From contig NC_010530.1 of NCBI RefSeq assembly GCF_000069785.1, positions 1,420,001-1,484,000 of the forward strand: a DNA stretch of 64,000 bases, read 5' to 3'. The notes under the pieces were generated by a model that saw only the letters and a program-made list of their open reading frames with translations, did not search any database and was not told the origin of the DNA. Position numbers and translations under genes: made by a program. Below are positions 25,786 through 42,179 of the stretch, one piece after another. Position 1 is the stretch's first letter. Each line of letters opens with the position of its first letter. The stretch comes from Cupriavidus taiwanensis LMG 19424 (GTDB taxonomy: Bacteria; Pseudomonadota; Gammaproteobacteria; Burkholderiales; Burkholderiaceae).

Positions 25786-25937
25786 CCCGATAGCGCGGCG
25801 CACGCGCGGCCAGTCGGCGCCGGCGCCTCGCGCGATTCTTCCCGACATCGCGGGCCAACGCGCACCAGACGCGGCCCGCTGGCGGCATCCGCCCGGCTGC
25901 CGGCCGCCGCAGCCACCACCGCACGGAGACAACATCG

Positions 25938-27296
25938 ATGAGCCATCCGGTCTCAGGGGAGCTTTCGTCCCTATCCAGCCTGGCGCCTGGCGCCCTGGCA
26001 CCCGCAACACTGGCCGCGCGCGACGAGGACGCGCTTTACCGCAAGGTCTGGCTGCGCATCATTCCCTTCCTGTTCGTCTGCTACGTGGTGTCGTTCCTGG
26101 ACCGCATCAACATCGGCTTTGCGCAGCTGCAAATGAAGCAGGACCTGGGCTTCAGCGACGCCATGTACGGCCTTGGGGCCGCCGTGTTCTACGTCGGCTA
26201 CGTGCTGTGCGAGGTGCCGAGCAACATGCTGCTGGCGCGCTTCGGCGCGCGTCGCACCTTCACCCGCATCATGGTGCTGTGGGGCACCGTGTCGGTGGCG
26301 ATGATGGCCGTGTCCACGCCCGCGCAGTTCTACGCGCTGCGCTTCCTGCTGGGCGTGTTCGAGGCCGGCTTCTTCCCCGGCATCGTGCTGTACCTGACCT
26401 ACTGGTTTCCCGCCCGCCGGCGTGCCGCGGTGATGGCGATCTTCTTTGCCGGCGTCGCGGTGGCCGGCGTGCTGGGCGGACTGGTGTCCGGCTGGATCAT
26501 GCGCGACATGGCAGGCGTGCTGGGGCTGCAGGGCTGGAAGTGGATGTTCGCGATCGAAGGCGCGCCGGCGGTGCTGCTGGGCCTCGCGGCCGCGCGCCTG
26601 CTGGTCGACGGGCCGCAGCAGGCCGGCTGGCTGAGCGAGCGCGAACGCGCCCACCTGTTGCGCGACACCGCCGCGCAGGCCCACGCCGGCGGCCATTCGC
26701 TGCACGCGCTGCGACAGGTGCTGCGCAACCCGCGCGTGTACCTGTTCGCCTTTATCTATTTCTCGCTGACCTGCGGCTCGCTGGCACTGAGCTTCTGGAT
26801 GCCGCTCATGATCCGCGATTTCGGCGTGACCGACGTGATGTCGGTCAGCCTGTATTCGGTGGTGCCCAACGCAGTCGGCGCGGTCGGCCTGATCTTGATC
26901 GCGCGCCACTCGGACCGCACCGGCGAGCGCCATCGCCACTTCCTGCTGTGCACCACGGGCGGCGCGCTGGCGCTGGCGGCGCTGACCTTGCCGCTGCCGG
27001 GACTGGCCGCAATGCTCGCCATCCTGTCGGTGGCGGCGGTGCTGATCTTCGCCGCCCTGCCGGTGTTCTGGGCGCTGCCGCCGGGCTACCTCCCCGGGGC
27101 CAGCGCTGCCGCCGGGATCGCCTTCATCAGCAGCATCGGCATCACCAGCGGCATTGTCAGCCCATGGGTGATCGGGCAGATCAAGACACGCACCGGCAGT
27201 CTCGACCATGCGCTCTACCTGCTGGCGGCACTGCTGCTGGCAAGCGGCCTGGCGATGTGGCTGGGCGTGCCAAAGCAGCCCGCGCGGCCGGCTTGA
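25938..27296 (+). CDS. MFS transporter, anion:cation symporter family
   Basis: 452 residues. Early segment WLRIIPFLFVCYVVSFLDRI with the DRINIGFAQLQM signature is that of the ACS family of the major facilitator superfamily (phthalate, tartrate, 4-hydroxyphenylacetate permeases). About twelve membrane helices can be traced through to LLAALLLASGLAMWLGV. It likely imports the aromatic acid used by the preceding monooxygenase operon. A short CGCACCC/GGGTGCG hairpin lies downstream at 27330-27346. Confidence 0.93.
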   Translation: MSHPVSGELSSLSSLAPGALAPATLAARDEDALYRKVWLRIIPFLFVCYVVSFLDRINIGFAQLQMKQDLGFSDAMYGLGAAVFYVGYVLCEVPSNMLLARFGARRTFTRIMVLWGTVSVAMMAVSTPAQFYALRFLLGVFEAGFFPGIVLYLTYWFPARRRAAVMAIFFAGVAVAGVLGGLVSGWIMRDMAGVLGLQGWKWMFAIEGAPAVLLGLAAARLLVDGPQQAGWLSERERAHLLRDTAAQAHAGGHSLHALRQVLRNPRVYLFAFIYFSLTCGSLALSFWMPLMIRDFGVTDVMSVSLYSVVPNAVGAVGLILIARHSDRTGERHRHFLLCTTGGALALAALTLPLPGLAAMLAILSVAAVLIFAALPVFWALPPGYLPGASAAAGIAFISSIGITSGIVSPWVIGQIKTRTGSLDHALYLLAALLLASGLAMWLGVPKQPARPA

Positions 27297-27329
27297 GGCT
27301 GGCCTCGGGATCTTCAATACGGAATGGAC

Positions 27330-27346
27330 CGCACCCGCCGGGTGCG
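27330..27346. terminator. Short hairpin between convergent genes
   Basis: CGCACCC-GCC-GGGTGCG, a perfect 7-bp stem with no T tract, between the MFS gene end (27296) and the minus-strand gene end (27351). A weak bidirectional terminator at best. Confidence 0.35.
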
Positions 27347-27350
27347 GCGT

Positions 27351-27659
27351 TCAGTGGGATCGGCTGCAGGGAATCACAGAGGCGATTTCCTCCCGCATCA
27401 CCTCGACCACATCGTCGATCTCCAGCCCTTCGGCGGTGACCAGCACGTCCTGTCCGCGGCTGATCGCATAGACCACGCCGCGCCAGCGCCCCGGCTCCAC
27501 CGCCTCGCACAGGCGGACATTGAATTCGGTGTCCTGATCCTGGCTATATACCGTCACCAGGTCGCCCACCTGGGGAGTGCGCACCGCTTCGCCGTCGAAC
27601 GCCCGGGCCACCACGGTTACCGGCGACTGCGTCAGCCCCCTGGCAAATCTTGCACGCAT
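27351..27659 (-). CDS. Hypothetical protein, 102 aa
   Basis: 102 residues. Hydrophilic, with a beta-rich middle (VGDLVTVYSQDQDTEFNVRL) and an acidic segment (LEIDDVVEVMREEIASVI). No signal peptide or membrane segment. Not recognised. It precedes the stress-type genes on the other strand, which start at 27835. Confidence 0.65.
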   Translation of the reverse strand: MRARFARGLTQSPVTVVARAFDGEAVRTPQVGDLVTVYSQDQDTEFNVRLCEAVEPGRWRGVVYAISRGQDVLVTAEGLEIDDVVEVMREEIASVIPCSRSH

Positions 27660-27834
27660 GGTCCGCTCCTCTGATTGCGATCCAAGTCCAGCTTACAAGA
27701 GGCCGGACAAATAACCAGGGATTTCCGTCGCAAAGTGGAACCGGAAGCGCTTGGCGCCTGTCAGACGCCGCCGGATAGACAGCGGGCGCAGATCGACCAC
27801 AATATAAAAATACCGAAATCCGAGGAGATGCGAC

Positions 27835-28056
27835 ATGGGCAGCAACATACACGTCGTTCCGCACGACGAAGGATGGGACGTCATCCACGAGGGCGCACGC
27901 TACGCCGAATCGCACCATGCCACGCAGGAAGAGGCGGTTGCCGCCGGCACCTCGCAGGCACAACGCGAGCACGTCGAGCTGCTGATCCATGGCCGCGACG
28001 GCCAGATCCGCTCGCGCAACAGCTTTGGCCACGATCCCCGCGCCGTTCACGGCTGA
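27835..28056 (+). CDS. DUF2188 family protein
   Basis: 73 residues with GAGGAGATGCGAC upstream. NIHVVPHDEGWDVIHEGARY followed by THE-like repeats (ATQEEAVAAGTSQAQREHVELLIHGRDGQI) is the DUF2188 pattern: a beta-hairpin plus helix repeated, ending in RDGQIRSRNSFG. Small proteins of this family are often clustered with stress and desiccation genes; no molecular role is known. The erythromycin esterase-like gene follows after a strong hairpin. Confidence 0.85.
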   Translation: MGSNIHVVPHDEGWDVIHEGARYAESHHATQEEAVAAGTSQAQREHVELLIHGRDGQIRSRNSFGHDPRAVHG

Positions 28057-28084
28057 CCCGCGCTCGCGGCCGCGACGCTGAGGA

Positions 28085-28103
28085 TGCCGGCACGCTGCCG
28101 GCA
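28085..28103. terminator. Hairpin between DUF2188 and esterase-like genes
   Basis: Two copies of the self-complementary TGCCGGCA separated by CGC form an 8-bp stem, 13 bp before the ATG at 28116. It could attenuate read-through or, because it crowds the ribosome site, lower translation of the next gene. Confidence 0.4.
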
Positions 28104-28115
28104 GCCCGCGCGACC

Positions 28116-29489
<1,374 letters not shown>

Positions 29490-29510
29490 GACGCTGGCGG
29501 GCCTAATCGC

Positions 29511-29620
29511 GTTCAGTTAGGGCATCAAACACTACTGTCATTCCCGCGCAGGCGGGAATCCAGCGTCTTTTGAAGTCACTGGGTTCCCGCCTGCGCGGGA
29601 ACGACAGGGGTTAACTGAAC
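29511..29620. repeat. Paired palindromic repeat (REP/BIME- or MITE-like)
   Basis: Outer arms GTTCAGTTA (29511-29519) and TAACTGAAC (29612-29620) are perfect inverted repeats. Inside are two REP-like units in opposite orientation: TTCCCGCGCAGGCGGGAA (29541-29558) and TTCCCGCCTGCGCGGGAA (29584-29601), with CTGTC/GACAG pairing beside them. Each unit is itself a palindrome. Elements of this form occur in many copies in Burkholderiaceae genomes. The whole unit can fold into one long stem and could end transcription of the esterase gene and of the convergent operon. Confidence 0.8.
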
Positions 29621-29652
29621 TGCATCCCGCTTGCCGGGCCGCTTTGCATCCA

Positions 29653-29970
29653 TTATTTGCGGCTCTTGGGTGCCTTCGGTTCCGAGGCCGGATAGTCATA
29701 TCGCTGCGGCGATTGCGGCCCCTCGTTCACGGCGGGGCTGGCCGGCGTGGCCGGAGTGGCCGGCGTGGCGCGGGTACCCGCTCCGCCCGGCGTCGCGGGA
29801 GTGGCCGGCGTAGCCGGCGTGGCGCGGCGCGTGTCGCCCTGGCCCGGCATGACATCCGAGGCCGACGTGCCCGGCGCGCGCGTGTCGGCGCCAGGACGCG
29901 TGGTGGTGGTCTGGGCCCACGCGGGCACGCTGAGCAGCGCGGCCAGCGCAAAGATCGCAGTGTGTCTCAT
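29653..29970 (-). CDS. Exported Ala/Thr/Pro-repeat protein
   Basis: 105 residues from the ATG at 29970, with AAGGAGACTGGC upstream. Sec signal peptide MRHTAIFALAALLSVPAWAQ. The mature chain holds runs of the tripeptide ATP (PATPATPATP twice, about 9-nt DNA repeats at 29738-29830), and a Lys/Arg-rich tail. It is likely disordered and periplasmic or wall-associated. It is last in a minus-strand stress operon starting at 32148. Function unknown. Confidence 0.75.
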   Translation of the reverse strand: MRHTAIFALAALLSVPAWAQTTTTRPGADTRAPGTSASDVMPGQGDTRRATPATPATPATPGGAGTRATPATPATPASPAVNEGPQSPQRYDYPASEPKAPKSRK

Positions 29971-30059
29971 GCCAGTCTCCTTCCTCGTGAGCGGCCAGCG
30001 GCGCGTGCGGCAGCGGCCGGAACTGGCTCCGTTGCGAAAGCCATGCCAGCGCCGGCATC

Positions 30060-30329
30060 TCACCCGCCGGGGCGGTCGGGCGCGACCGCGATGTGATTGA
30101 CCACGGCGCGCACGCCGGTACTCGCGCGCACGCAGGCCTCCACCGCGTCGCGGTCGGCGGCGCTGCCGATCGCGCCGCGCAGCGTGATGCGGCCCTGCGC
30201 CACGTCCAGCGCGATCTCGCTGACGTCAAGGCCGGTCTCCCACAGGCGCGCGCAAAGCGCTGCCTGCAAGGCGGTGTCGGCCGCGCCCGCGGCGTTGCCG
30301 CGCGGATTGTCCTGTGGGGAATCGGGCAT
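30060..30329 (-). CDS. BON-domain protein, 89 aa
   Basis: 89 residues from the ATG at 30329. DVSEIALDVAQGRITLRGAIG, then ADRDAVEACVRASTGVRAVVNHI form a single BON domain, a phospholipid- or osmotic-stress-associated fold. No signal peptide is visible. It sits 25 bp after a larger BON-domain gene on the same strand. Confidence 0.85.
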   Translation of the reverse strand: MPDSPQDNPRGNAAGAADTALQAALCARLWETGLDVSEIALDVAQGRITLRGAIGSAADRDAVEACVRASTGVRAVVNHIAVAPDRPGG

Positions 30330-30354
30330 GGGCAAAAGTCTCCGCGCCGCGGCT

Positions 30355-30909
30355 TCAGTACATGCGCATGCCGTGACCGGGATGGGCCGCCGAGGCGGCC
30401 GGCCTGGCCACGCGCAAATGGTTGACGAGGTCCCTGACACCGAAGACCTCGTCGGCGATATCCTCGATGCGGTACTTCTGGTGGCGATCGGGCACGCTGC
30501 CTTCCAGCGTCACCACGCCCTGCTCGACCCGTACCTCGACCTCATTCAGGTCCAGCCGGCCGCTGCGCGTCAGCTGCTCGCACAGGTCTTCCAGGATGCG
30601 CTCATCGCTGCGCTGGTAATTGCGCGGCCCCACAGGCCGCCGGTGCTCCGTCCCGCCGCGGTAAAGGTCCATGCGCTCGTTGTAGCCGGTGAACTGGCGG
30701 TAGGGATCGGCCATGCCCCGCGGCTGCGAAGCACGGGTATCGTGCGGCCGCCATTCCCCGGCACCGGGCCCGACACCGGATTCGCCGGGATCGACGGGCT
30801 GGTCATAGTCGTACACGCCATAGGCGCCCACGTAGTGGCTGCGCATATCGGCTTCGGGCACTGCGCTTTCGTGCCATGGGCGGCCGCGCCAGTTGTCTCT
30901 GCGATCCAT
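30355..30909 (-). CDS. BON-domain protein with long polar N-terminus
   Basis: 184 residues from the ATG at 30909, chosen for ACGGAGGCAACG directly upstream; an ATG at 30945 gives 12 more residues. The first 100 residues are rich in Arg, Gly, Tyr and Asp and look disordered. The C-terminal BON domain begins about residue 105 (GPRNYQRSDERILEDLCEQL, LEGSVPDRHQKYRIEDIADE, VFGVRDLVNHLRV). It is a clear paralogue of the protein at 58666-59364. A role in envelope or osmotic stress is inferred from BON family knowledge and the neighbours. Confidence 0.88.
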   Translation of the reverse strand: MDRRDNWRGRPWHESAVPEADMRSHYVGAYGVYDYDQPVDPGESGVGPGAGEWRPHDTRASQPRGMADPYRQFTGYNERMDLYRGGTEHRRPVGPRNYQRSDERILEDLCEQLTRSGRLDLNEVEVRVEQGVVTLEGSVPDRHQKYRIEDIADEVFGVRDLVNHLRVARPAASAAHPGHGMRMY

Positions 30910-30984
30910 CGTTGCCTCCGTAGTTGCCTCCGCATTTGCCTGCATGCGTTCCGCCGCAACGGCCAGCGGGCTTGCCGTTTGGCG

Positions 30985-32148
30985 CTACTTCTGTCGTGGC
31001 GGCACCAGGCCGTCGTCCGCCGTGCGCAACTGGCCATGGCGCAGCTGCCCGACCGCGCGGGCCAGCGCGCGCGCGACATTGTCGACTTCGCCCTGCACGC
31101 CGGTATCGCGGTCCAGCGCGACATGGCTGGTGGCATAGGGCTCGTAGTAGCCGATATACCGGTCCAGCCGCGCCTGCGCGCCGGCATCGATCAGCCCCAT
31201 CCAGTCCAGCCAGTCCGACAGCGCGCGGCGCACGCCTTCGATGCCGGCGACGTCGCCATGCACCACCAGCCCGTAGGCGCGCCCCGACAGGTGCTTGGGA
31301 TAGTCCCAGCCCGACAGCTCGATGGCCTTGGCCCGGGTCACGTCCTTGCCGCGCGTGGAAGTCGGGTCCGGGTTGCCGCCATCGGCGCAGACCAGCCGGT
31401 CCATCATCAGCTTGAGCGGGCTGCTGGCCTGGTACCAGTACACCGGCGTGACGATCAGCACGCCGTGGCAGGCCGCCCAGCGCGGGTAGATCTCGTTCAT
31501 CCAGTCATTGACCTGGCCCAGCGCATGGTTGGGATAGCAGCTGCACGGCCAGTGGCACAGCGGCATGGCGGTCGATACGCAGCCCTTGCATGGGTGGATA
31601 TGCAGGTGCGCGTCGGACGTCAGGTGGCTCAGGTCGAGCAGGTCGACCTCGATGCCATGCGCTTCCAGCTGCTCGCGCGCGCGCCCGGCCAGGCGCCAGG
31701 ATTTCGACATCTCGCCCGGGCAGGTGTAGTCGTTGCGCGAGGCCGCGCAGATCAGCAGCACGCGCGACCGCGTAGCCGGGTCGGCCTGGCGCTGCTGGGC
31801 CACGCGCACGGCCTCGCTGGCGGCGCGCCATTCGTCTGACAGGTCATAGTCCGGGTCGGCATAGCCCGCGCCCGCCTTGTGCGTGAGCGGCGCCTTGCGG
31901 CTTTGCGCATACGCGTCCCACGCTATGCGCTCGAGGCGGTCCAGCGCTTCGTCCTCTTGCCGGTAGGCCGGATCGGTAAAGCGCGCCAGAAAGCGCTGGC
32001 GAAAGACCTCTCGCGGCAGCGGGCTGGTGACCTGGCCCTTGCGCACATCCTCCGGGTCGCCGGCGTAGCGCGGCGCGCGTGGCGCATCGGGCGCGGGACG
32101 GGCGCTGGGCATGGGCGGCCTGGGTGGCTTCGGCGGCTGCTCGGGCAT
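30985..32148 (-). CDS. Flavodoxin-fold NAD(P)H oxidoreductase with Cys cluster
   Basis: 387 residues from the ATG at 32148 (ACGGAGACCGCC upstream). About 125 N-terminal residues form an extra Pro-rich and helical region. The flavodoxin-like FMN fold then starts at VLLICAASRNDYTCPGEMSK and includes TPVYWYQASSPLKLMMDRLV. Between them Cys187, Cys190, Cys198, Cys202 and Cys204 (CKGC, CHWPCSC) form a compact cluster in the loop that holds the iron-sulfur site in archaeal-type iron-sulfur flavoproteins. It may transfer electrons through an [Fe-S] centre and FMN. It leads a minus-strand operon with two BON proteins and the ATP-repeat protein. Confidence 0.82.
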   Translation of the reverse strand: MPEQPPKPPRPPMPSARPAPDAPRAPRYAGDPEDVRKGQVTSPLPREVFRQRFLARFTDPAYRQEDEALDRLERIAWDAYAQSRKAPLTHKAGAGYADPDYDLSDEWRAASEAVRVAQQRQADPATRSRVLLICAASRNDYTCPGEMSKSWRLAGRAREQLEAHGIEVDLLDLSHLTSDAHLHIHPCKGCVSTAMPLCHWPCSCYPNHALGQVNDWMNEIYPRWAACHGVLIVTPVYWYQASSPLKLMMDRLVCADGGNPDPTSTRGKDVTRAKAIELSGWDYPKHLSGRAYGLVVHGDVAGIEGVRRALSDWLDWMGLIDAGAQARLDRYIGYYEPYATSHVALDRDTGVQGEVDNVARALARAVGQLRHGQLRTADDGLVPPRQK

Positions 32149-32407
32149 GGCGGTCTCCGTACGGTTCGTTGCGCACCGGACATGCAAGATGAGCGCCACC
32201 GACGCGCAAGGTGTGCGCCGCGCGCGTCGCGCAGCTTTTACAGGCGCGGTCCGCCGCTGCATGTACATTTTTCCCCGCATTTGAATGCGCCAGTGCCGCT
32301 CGCGGGCGCGCGCTGTCCCTGGAGCGCAGCGCTTGCGGCAGCAACGGTGCTGGCACGGAACCTGCCGCCTTGGCGGGAAATCGACTGCGGATACCGCAAG
32401 GGAAAGC

Positions 32408-32989
32408 ATGCAAGTGATTGCGATGAGCCACAGCGGTGCGGGCGGCAGCAACAACGTCGGCATCGCGCGTTATCTGCTGCGCCACGGGCTGCGCGTGGTC
32501 ACGGCGGAATCCTGCACCGCCGGCCTGATCGCCTCGCGTATTGCGGAGGTGCCGGGCTGCGGCGATGTATTGCGCTGCGCGATCGTGGCCTACTCGCCGT
32601 CCGCCAAGGAACAGCTGCTGCATGTCCCGGCGGAGACCATCCGGCGCCATGGACTGACCAGCGAGGCGGTCTCGCTGGCGATGGCGCGTGGCGCCATGCA
32701 GCTGACCGGCGCGGACCTGGCGATCGCCAACACCGGCGTTGCCGATGGCGGCGGCGACGGCGACATCCCGGCCGGCACCCAATGCTTTGCCTGGGTCTTC
32801 CGCCGCCACGGCCATGCCGCGCACGACGTGGTGTCGCATGCACAAGGCATTGCGGCGTTTACCGAAACACGCCGCTTTGCCGGCGCGCGCAACGCGGTGC
32901 GCGAAGCCGCCGCCGACTGGGCACTGGCTCGCATCTGCCATTACCACGAACTGGCGCGCAGCGGGCAAGGCCGCGCGCCGCGCCCCTGA
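32408..32989 (+). CDS. CinA C-terminal-domain protein (NMN amidohydrolase family)
   Basis: 193 residues from the ATG at 32408. The region RVVTAESCTAGLIASRIAEV, VAYSPSAKEQLL and ADLAIANTGVADGGG matches the CinA C-terminal (PncC) domain, which hydrolyses nicotinamide mononucleotide to recycle NAD. The stand-alone domain of this type is common in proteobacteria. It is unusually longer at the C-terminus by a basic tail. The 259-bp upstream region is shared with the divergent reductase operon. Confidence 0.85.
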   Translation: MQVIAMSHSGAGGSNNVGIARYLLRHGLRVVTAESCTAGLIASRIAEVPGCGDVLRCAIVAYSPSAKEQLLHVPAETIRRHGLTSEAVSLAMARGAMQLTGADLAIANTGVADGGGDGDIPAGTQCFAWVFRRHGHAAHDVVSHAQGIAAFTETRRFAGARNAVREAAADWALARICHYHELARSGQGRAPRP

Positions 32990-33070
32990 ACCGCCGGCGC
33001 GCCGAAACGGCATGCCGGCAATCCCGAGGGCCCTGGGCCCGACCGACGTAGTCTTGCAATGGAGACCATC

Positions 33071-33415
33071 ATGAAACGCACTCTCGCTACCACGGCACTG
33101 GTCGTCGGCACCGCGCTCTGCCTGCCGGCCTTTGCTCAACAGGCACCGGCGTCGCCGAACGTGGCGAACCCCAGCGTGCCGCCGATCGAAGGTTCCCCGC
33201 CGGCCTCGCGCAACCAGCCGGCCGCTACCGACATGGGCTCCGCTTCCGCCCCCGGCGCCAAGGACACCATGAAGAAATCGAAGACCAAGTCGGACAAGGC
33301 GTCGAACACCGCGCGCAGCAAGAAGCCGCGCGAGCAAGGCGCACCCGCCGCGCCCACCGCCGATGCGCCAAGCGGCCCGAAGGGCGATTCGCCGGATCCG
33401 GCATCGAAGCAGTAA
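33071..33415 (+). CDS. Small exported Pro/Ala/Lys-rich protein
   Basis: 114 residues from the ATG at 33071 (TGGAGACCATC upstream; an in-frame ATG at 33059 would add four residues). Signal peptide ends at LPAFAQ. The mature chain is low-complexity and charged (KSKTKSDKASNTARSKK), probably disordered and periplasmic. Similar in style to the other small exported proteins of this region. Function unknown. Confidence 0.75.
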   Translation: MKRTLATTALVVGTALCLPAFAQQAPASPNVANPSVPPIEGSPPASRNQPAATDMGSASAPGAKDTMKKSKTKSDKASNTARSKKPREQGAPAAPTADAPSGPKGDSPDPASKQ

Positions 33416-33517
33416 GCGCCTGACCGATCCTGAACACGCCGCGCGCCGTGCGCGCCGGCTGCTCGTCTGCAGCGCCCGCCACCGGATGGATTATCCCCCT
33501 TCGCAGGACGCCGCAAA

Positions 33518-34135
33518 CTAGCTGCCGCCGCGCATGGCCCGCGTCGCCTGCGCCAACAGGGCATCGCGTTCACGCCGGCGCCAGCGCACGCAGCGCCACA
33601 GCTCCTCCAGGTACGGAAGCCCCGCCAGCAGCACCACCGCCACCAGCAGGCCGGCCAGATACGCCGGCGGCAGCGGCTCGGCCTTCAGCGCCAGCGCCAT
33701 CCTGGCCGGCGCCGTGCCGCGTCCGAACAAGGCGAGAAACTGGTCCCAGTGCAGCACCACCACATACGACGCCGCAGCCAGCGGCAGCACTTCCAGCAGG
33801 CTGTGCATATGCTGCTCGACCGGCGCGATATGACGACGCCTGCTGGCGTAGTGCACATCCCACCATGCGGTGATCTCGTGGATCACCAGCGCCGCCAGCA
33901 CCAGCGCGATCAGCAGCGCATTGACCTCCAGGAACAGCACCAGCAGCAACGGCAGCCCCACTTCGGCCAGCATCAGCATATGCAGCAGCGATTCGGTGAC
34001 GCCGGCGTTGCGTTCGATCTGCGTGGCCCGGTGGCACAGCCAGTCCCCTACGCCCGCCAGCAGCCACAGCGGCACCAGCCCGTACATCAGCACGAGCCGC
34101 GCGGCATGTTCGAAGGCAGGGAGGTCGGCCGGCAT
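33518..34135 (-). CDS. Integral membrane protein, unknown
   Basis: 205 residues with about five membrane segments (LVLMYGLVPLWLLAGVGDWL, VGLPLLLVLFLEVNALLIAL, VLPLAAASYVVVLHWDQFL, AYLAGLLVAVVLLAGLPYL). A His-rich loop, RRRHIAPVEQHMHSLLEVL, sits between helices 3 and 4 and could bind a metal or haem, but that is speculation. It ends a three-gene minus-strand unit (35022 to 33518) with the four-helix bundle protein and a small membrane protein. The family was not recognised. Confidence 0.75.
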   Translation of the reverse strand: MPADLPAFEHAARLVLMYGLVPLWLLAGVGDWLCHRATQIERNAGVTESLLHMLMLAEVGLPLLLVLFLEVNALLIALVLAALVIHEITAWWDVHYASRRRHIAPVEQHMHSLLEVLPLAAASYVVVLHWDQFLALFGRGTAPARMALALKAEPLPPAYLAGLLVAVVLLAGLPYLEELWRCVRWRRRERDALLAQATRAMRGGS

Positions 34136-34158
34136 GGCAATGCGGGGTCCGATGCGCG

Positions 34159-34611
34159 CTACGGCCGTTCCTGCGGTACACGGTACTGCTGGCGCAGCAC
34201 ACGGAACAGTTCATGGTTCACCTGCACGCCACGATACTGCCGGCGCACCACCGCGCGCACGCGCGACCCCAGCACATGCTTGCGCAGCGCCCGCGCATAG
34301 CGCCGCTGCACGGCATGCTCGCGCTTGCTGACCGCCTGCACGATGGAGCGGTCGGTACTGTGCTTGCCAATGCCTGGTACCGCGGAGGCGGCGCAAACGT
34401 CCGGCGCCGGCAAGGCTTCCGGCACCTCGCCCAGATCGAGCAGGCAAGTCTGCAGCTCATGCGCGGCCTGGGCGAACGCATTGGCGCGGCTGGTCAGCAC
34501 CGACTTGAGGTGAGGATTGGCTGCCGCGGTAGCGGCGCGGCGGCAGCCGAGTTCGCCCTCGCGCGAGGCCGCGATCAGCGCGTTGAGCAACAGGATTTTT
34601 TTCTTTGCCAT
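34159..34611 (-). CDS. DUF2383/PA2169-type four-helix-bundle protein
   Basis: 150 residues. LNALIAASREGELGCRRAAT and SVLTSRANAFAQAAHELQTC are the helices of the ferritin-like four-helix-bundle family DUF2383 (PA2169 type), which often accompanies stress and envelope-maintenance genes. The C-terminal half is an unusually basic segment (RRYARALRKHVLGSRVRAVV) not part of the bundle. Cytoplasmic, function unknown. Confidence 0.75.
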   Translation of the reverse strand: MAKKKILLLNALIAASREGELGCRRAATAAANPHLKSVLTSRANAFAQAAHELQTCLLDLGEVPEALPAPDVCAASAVPGIGKHSTDRSIVQAVSKREHAVQRRYARALRKHVLGSRVRAVVRRQYRGVQVNHELFRVLRQQYRVPQERP

Positions 34612-34647
34612 GGCACACCTGCCCTGGTCCGCGGACGGACCGTGAAG

Positions 34648-35022
34648 TCACCGGTCGGAGCCGGCGGCTGCCGGCGGTTGCGCGTTGGCGCCGGGCATGC
34701 GGCGCATGCCGGACGGGTCCAAGGATAGCGGCTCGCCCCGTGTGGCGCCACCCGTTGCAGCGAAGGCGCGCTGCGCGGCGGCCTGCCATGCCTTCTTCGC
34801 CTCGCGCATGCCGCGCAGGTTCATGGCGATCAGTGTCAGCTGCAGCACGATCAGCGCATAGGCGTCGCCGTGCCAGCCCCACGCGATCCAAAGCACGTTG
34901 CTGGCCAGGAACACCCAGAAGCCGGCGCGTCGCCGCGCGATCGACCTCGAACCTACCAGCCAGGTCGCGAGTACCGTAACCACCATTGCCGGCCATTGCG
35001 CCGCCTCCAGCCATTGATCCAT
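34648..35022 (-). CDS. Small membrane protein with two helices
   Basis: 124 residues from the ATG at 35022, with a purine-rich AAAAGGGGACCC ahead. Two membrane segments (WPAMVVTVLATWLVG; GFWVFLASNVLWIAWGW) flank a third hydrophobic stretch (YALIVLQLTLIAMNLRG) before a basic, disordered tail. The pattern resembles PnuC-like or SMR-like small membrane proteins, but I cannot assign a family. It opens a three-gene unit with the DUF2383 protein and another membrane protein. Confidence 0.65.
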   Translation of the reverse strand: MDQWLEAAQWPAMVVTVLATWLVGSRSIARRRAGFWVFLASNVLWIAWGWHGDAYALIVLQLTLIAMNLRGMREAKKAWQAAAQRAFAATGGATRGEPLSLDPSGMRRMPGANAQPPAAAGSDR

Positions 35023-35363
35023 GGGTCCCCTTTTTGATGGCTTGCCACCGTGCCGGCCATGGCACGCTGGGCAGACAGGGGCAAGAAACATACCGGGAGC
35101 ACACCTCAACTTGCCGACGGCGCGCGGCCCTGCGCGTTATTTCCATCGGCACGGCAGCCATCAGTACTTTTTACAAGCGGTTGCCGAATCCGCACATTCG
35201 CGGCGCCGCCGCGGGGCCTTGCGGTGCTTGCCGGAACCGGCGCATCGCTGCGCGCGGGCGCGCTGGCACGCACTTCGCATGGCAAAGCCATCCCGGCGGC
35301 CGGCCGCAAGGCGCCGCTCCGGGTTTTTTGTTGCTCCGCCGGAGCGAAACACCGGGAGGACAT
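35023..35363. other. Intergenic region upstream of the trehalose/glucan locus
   Basis: 341 bp without a gene between the divergent small membrane protein and glgE. It includes a TTTTACAAGCGG sequence at 35169-35180, self-complementary GGCGCCGCCGCGGGGCC-type GC-rich stretches, and a TTTTTTG run after a GC-rich segment near 35330. A promoter for the eight-gene locus must lie here, but I cannot place -35 and -10 elements with confidence. Confidence 0.5.
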
Positions 35364-38804
<3,441 letters not shown>

Positions 38805-38825
38805 CAGGCATACGTGGAGACACGG

Positions 38826-42175
<3,350 letters not shown>

Positions 42176-42179
<4 letters not shown>

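Noticed and set aside
22603..26010. An 1,135-codon open frame antisense to the MBL-fold and monooxygenase genes
   Set aside because: Same high-GC shadow effect; the sense genes have clear family motifs.
29738..29830. Tandem 9-nt repeats seen as a CRISPR-like array
   Set aside because: They encode the ATP tripeptide repeats of an exported protein and lack spacers.
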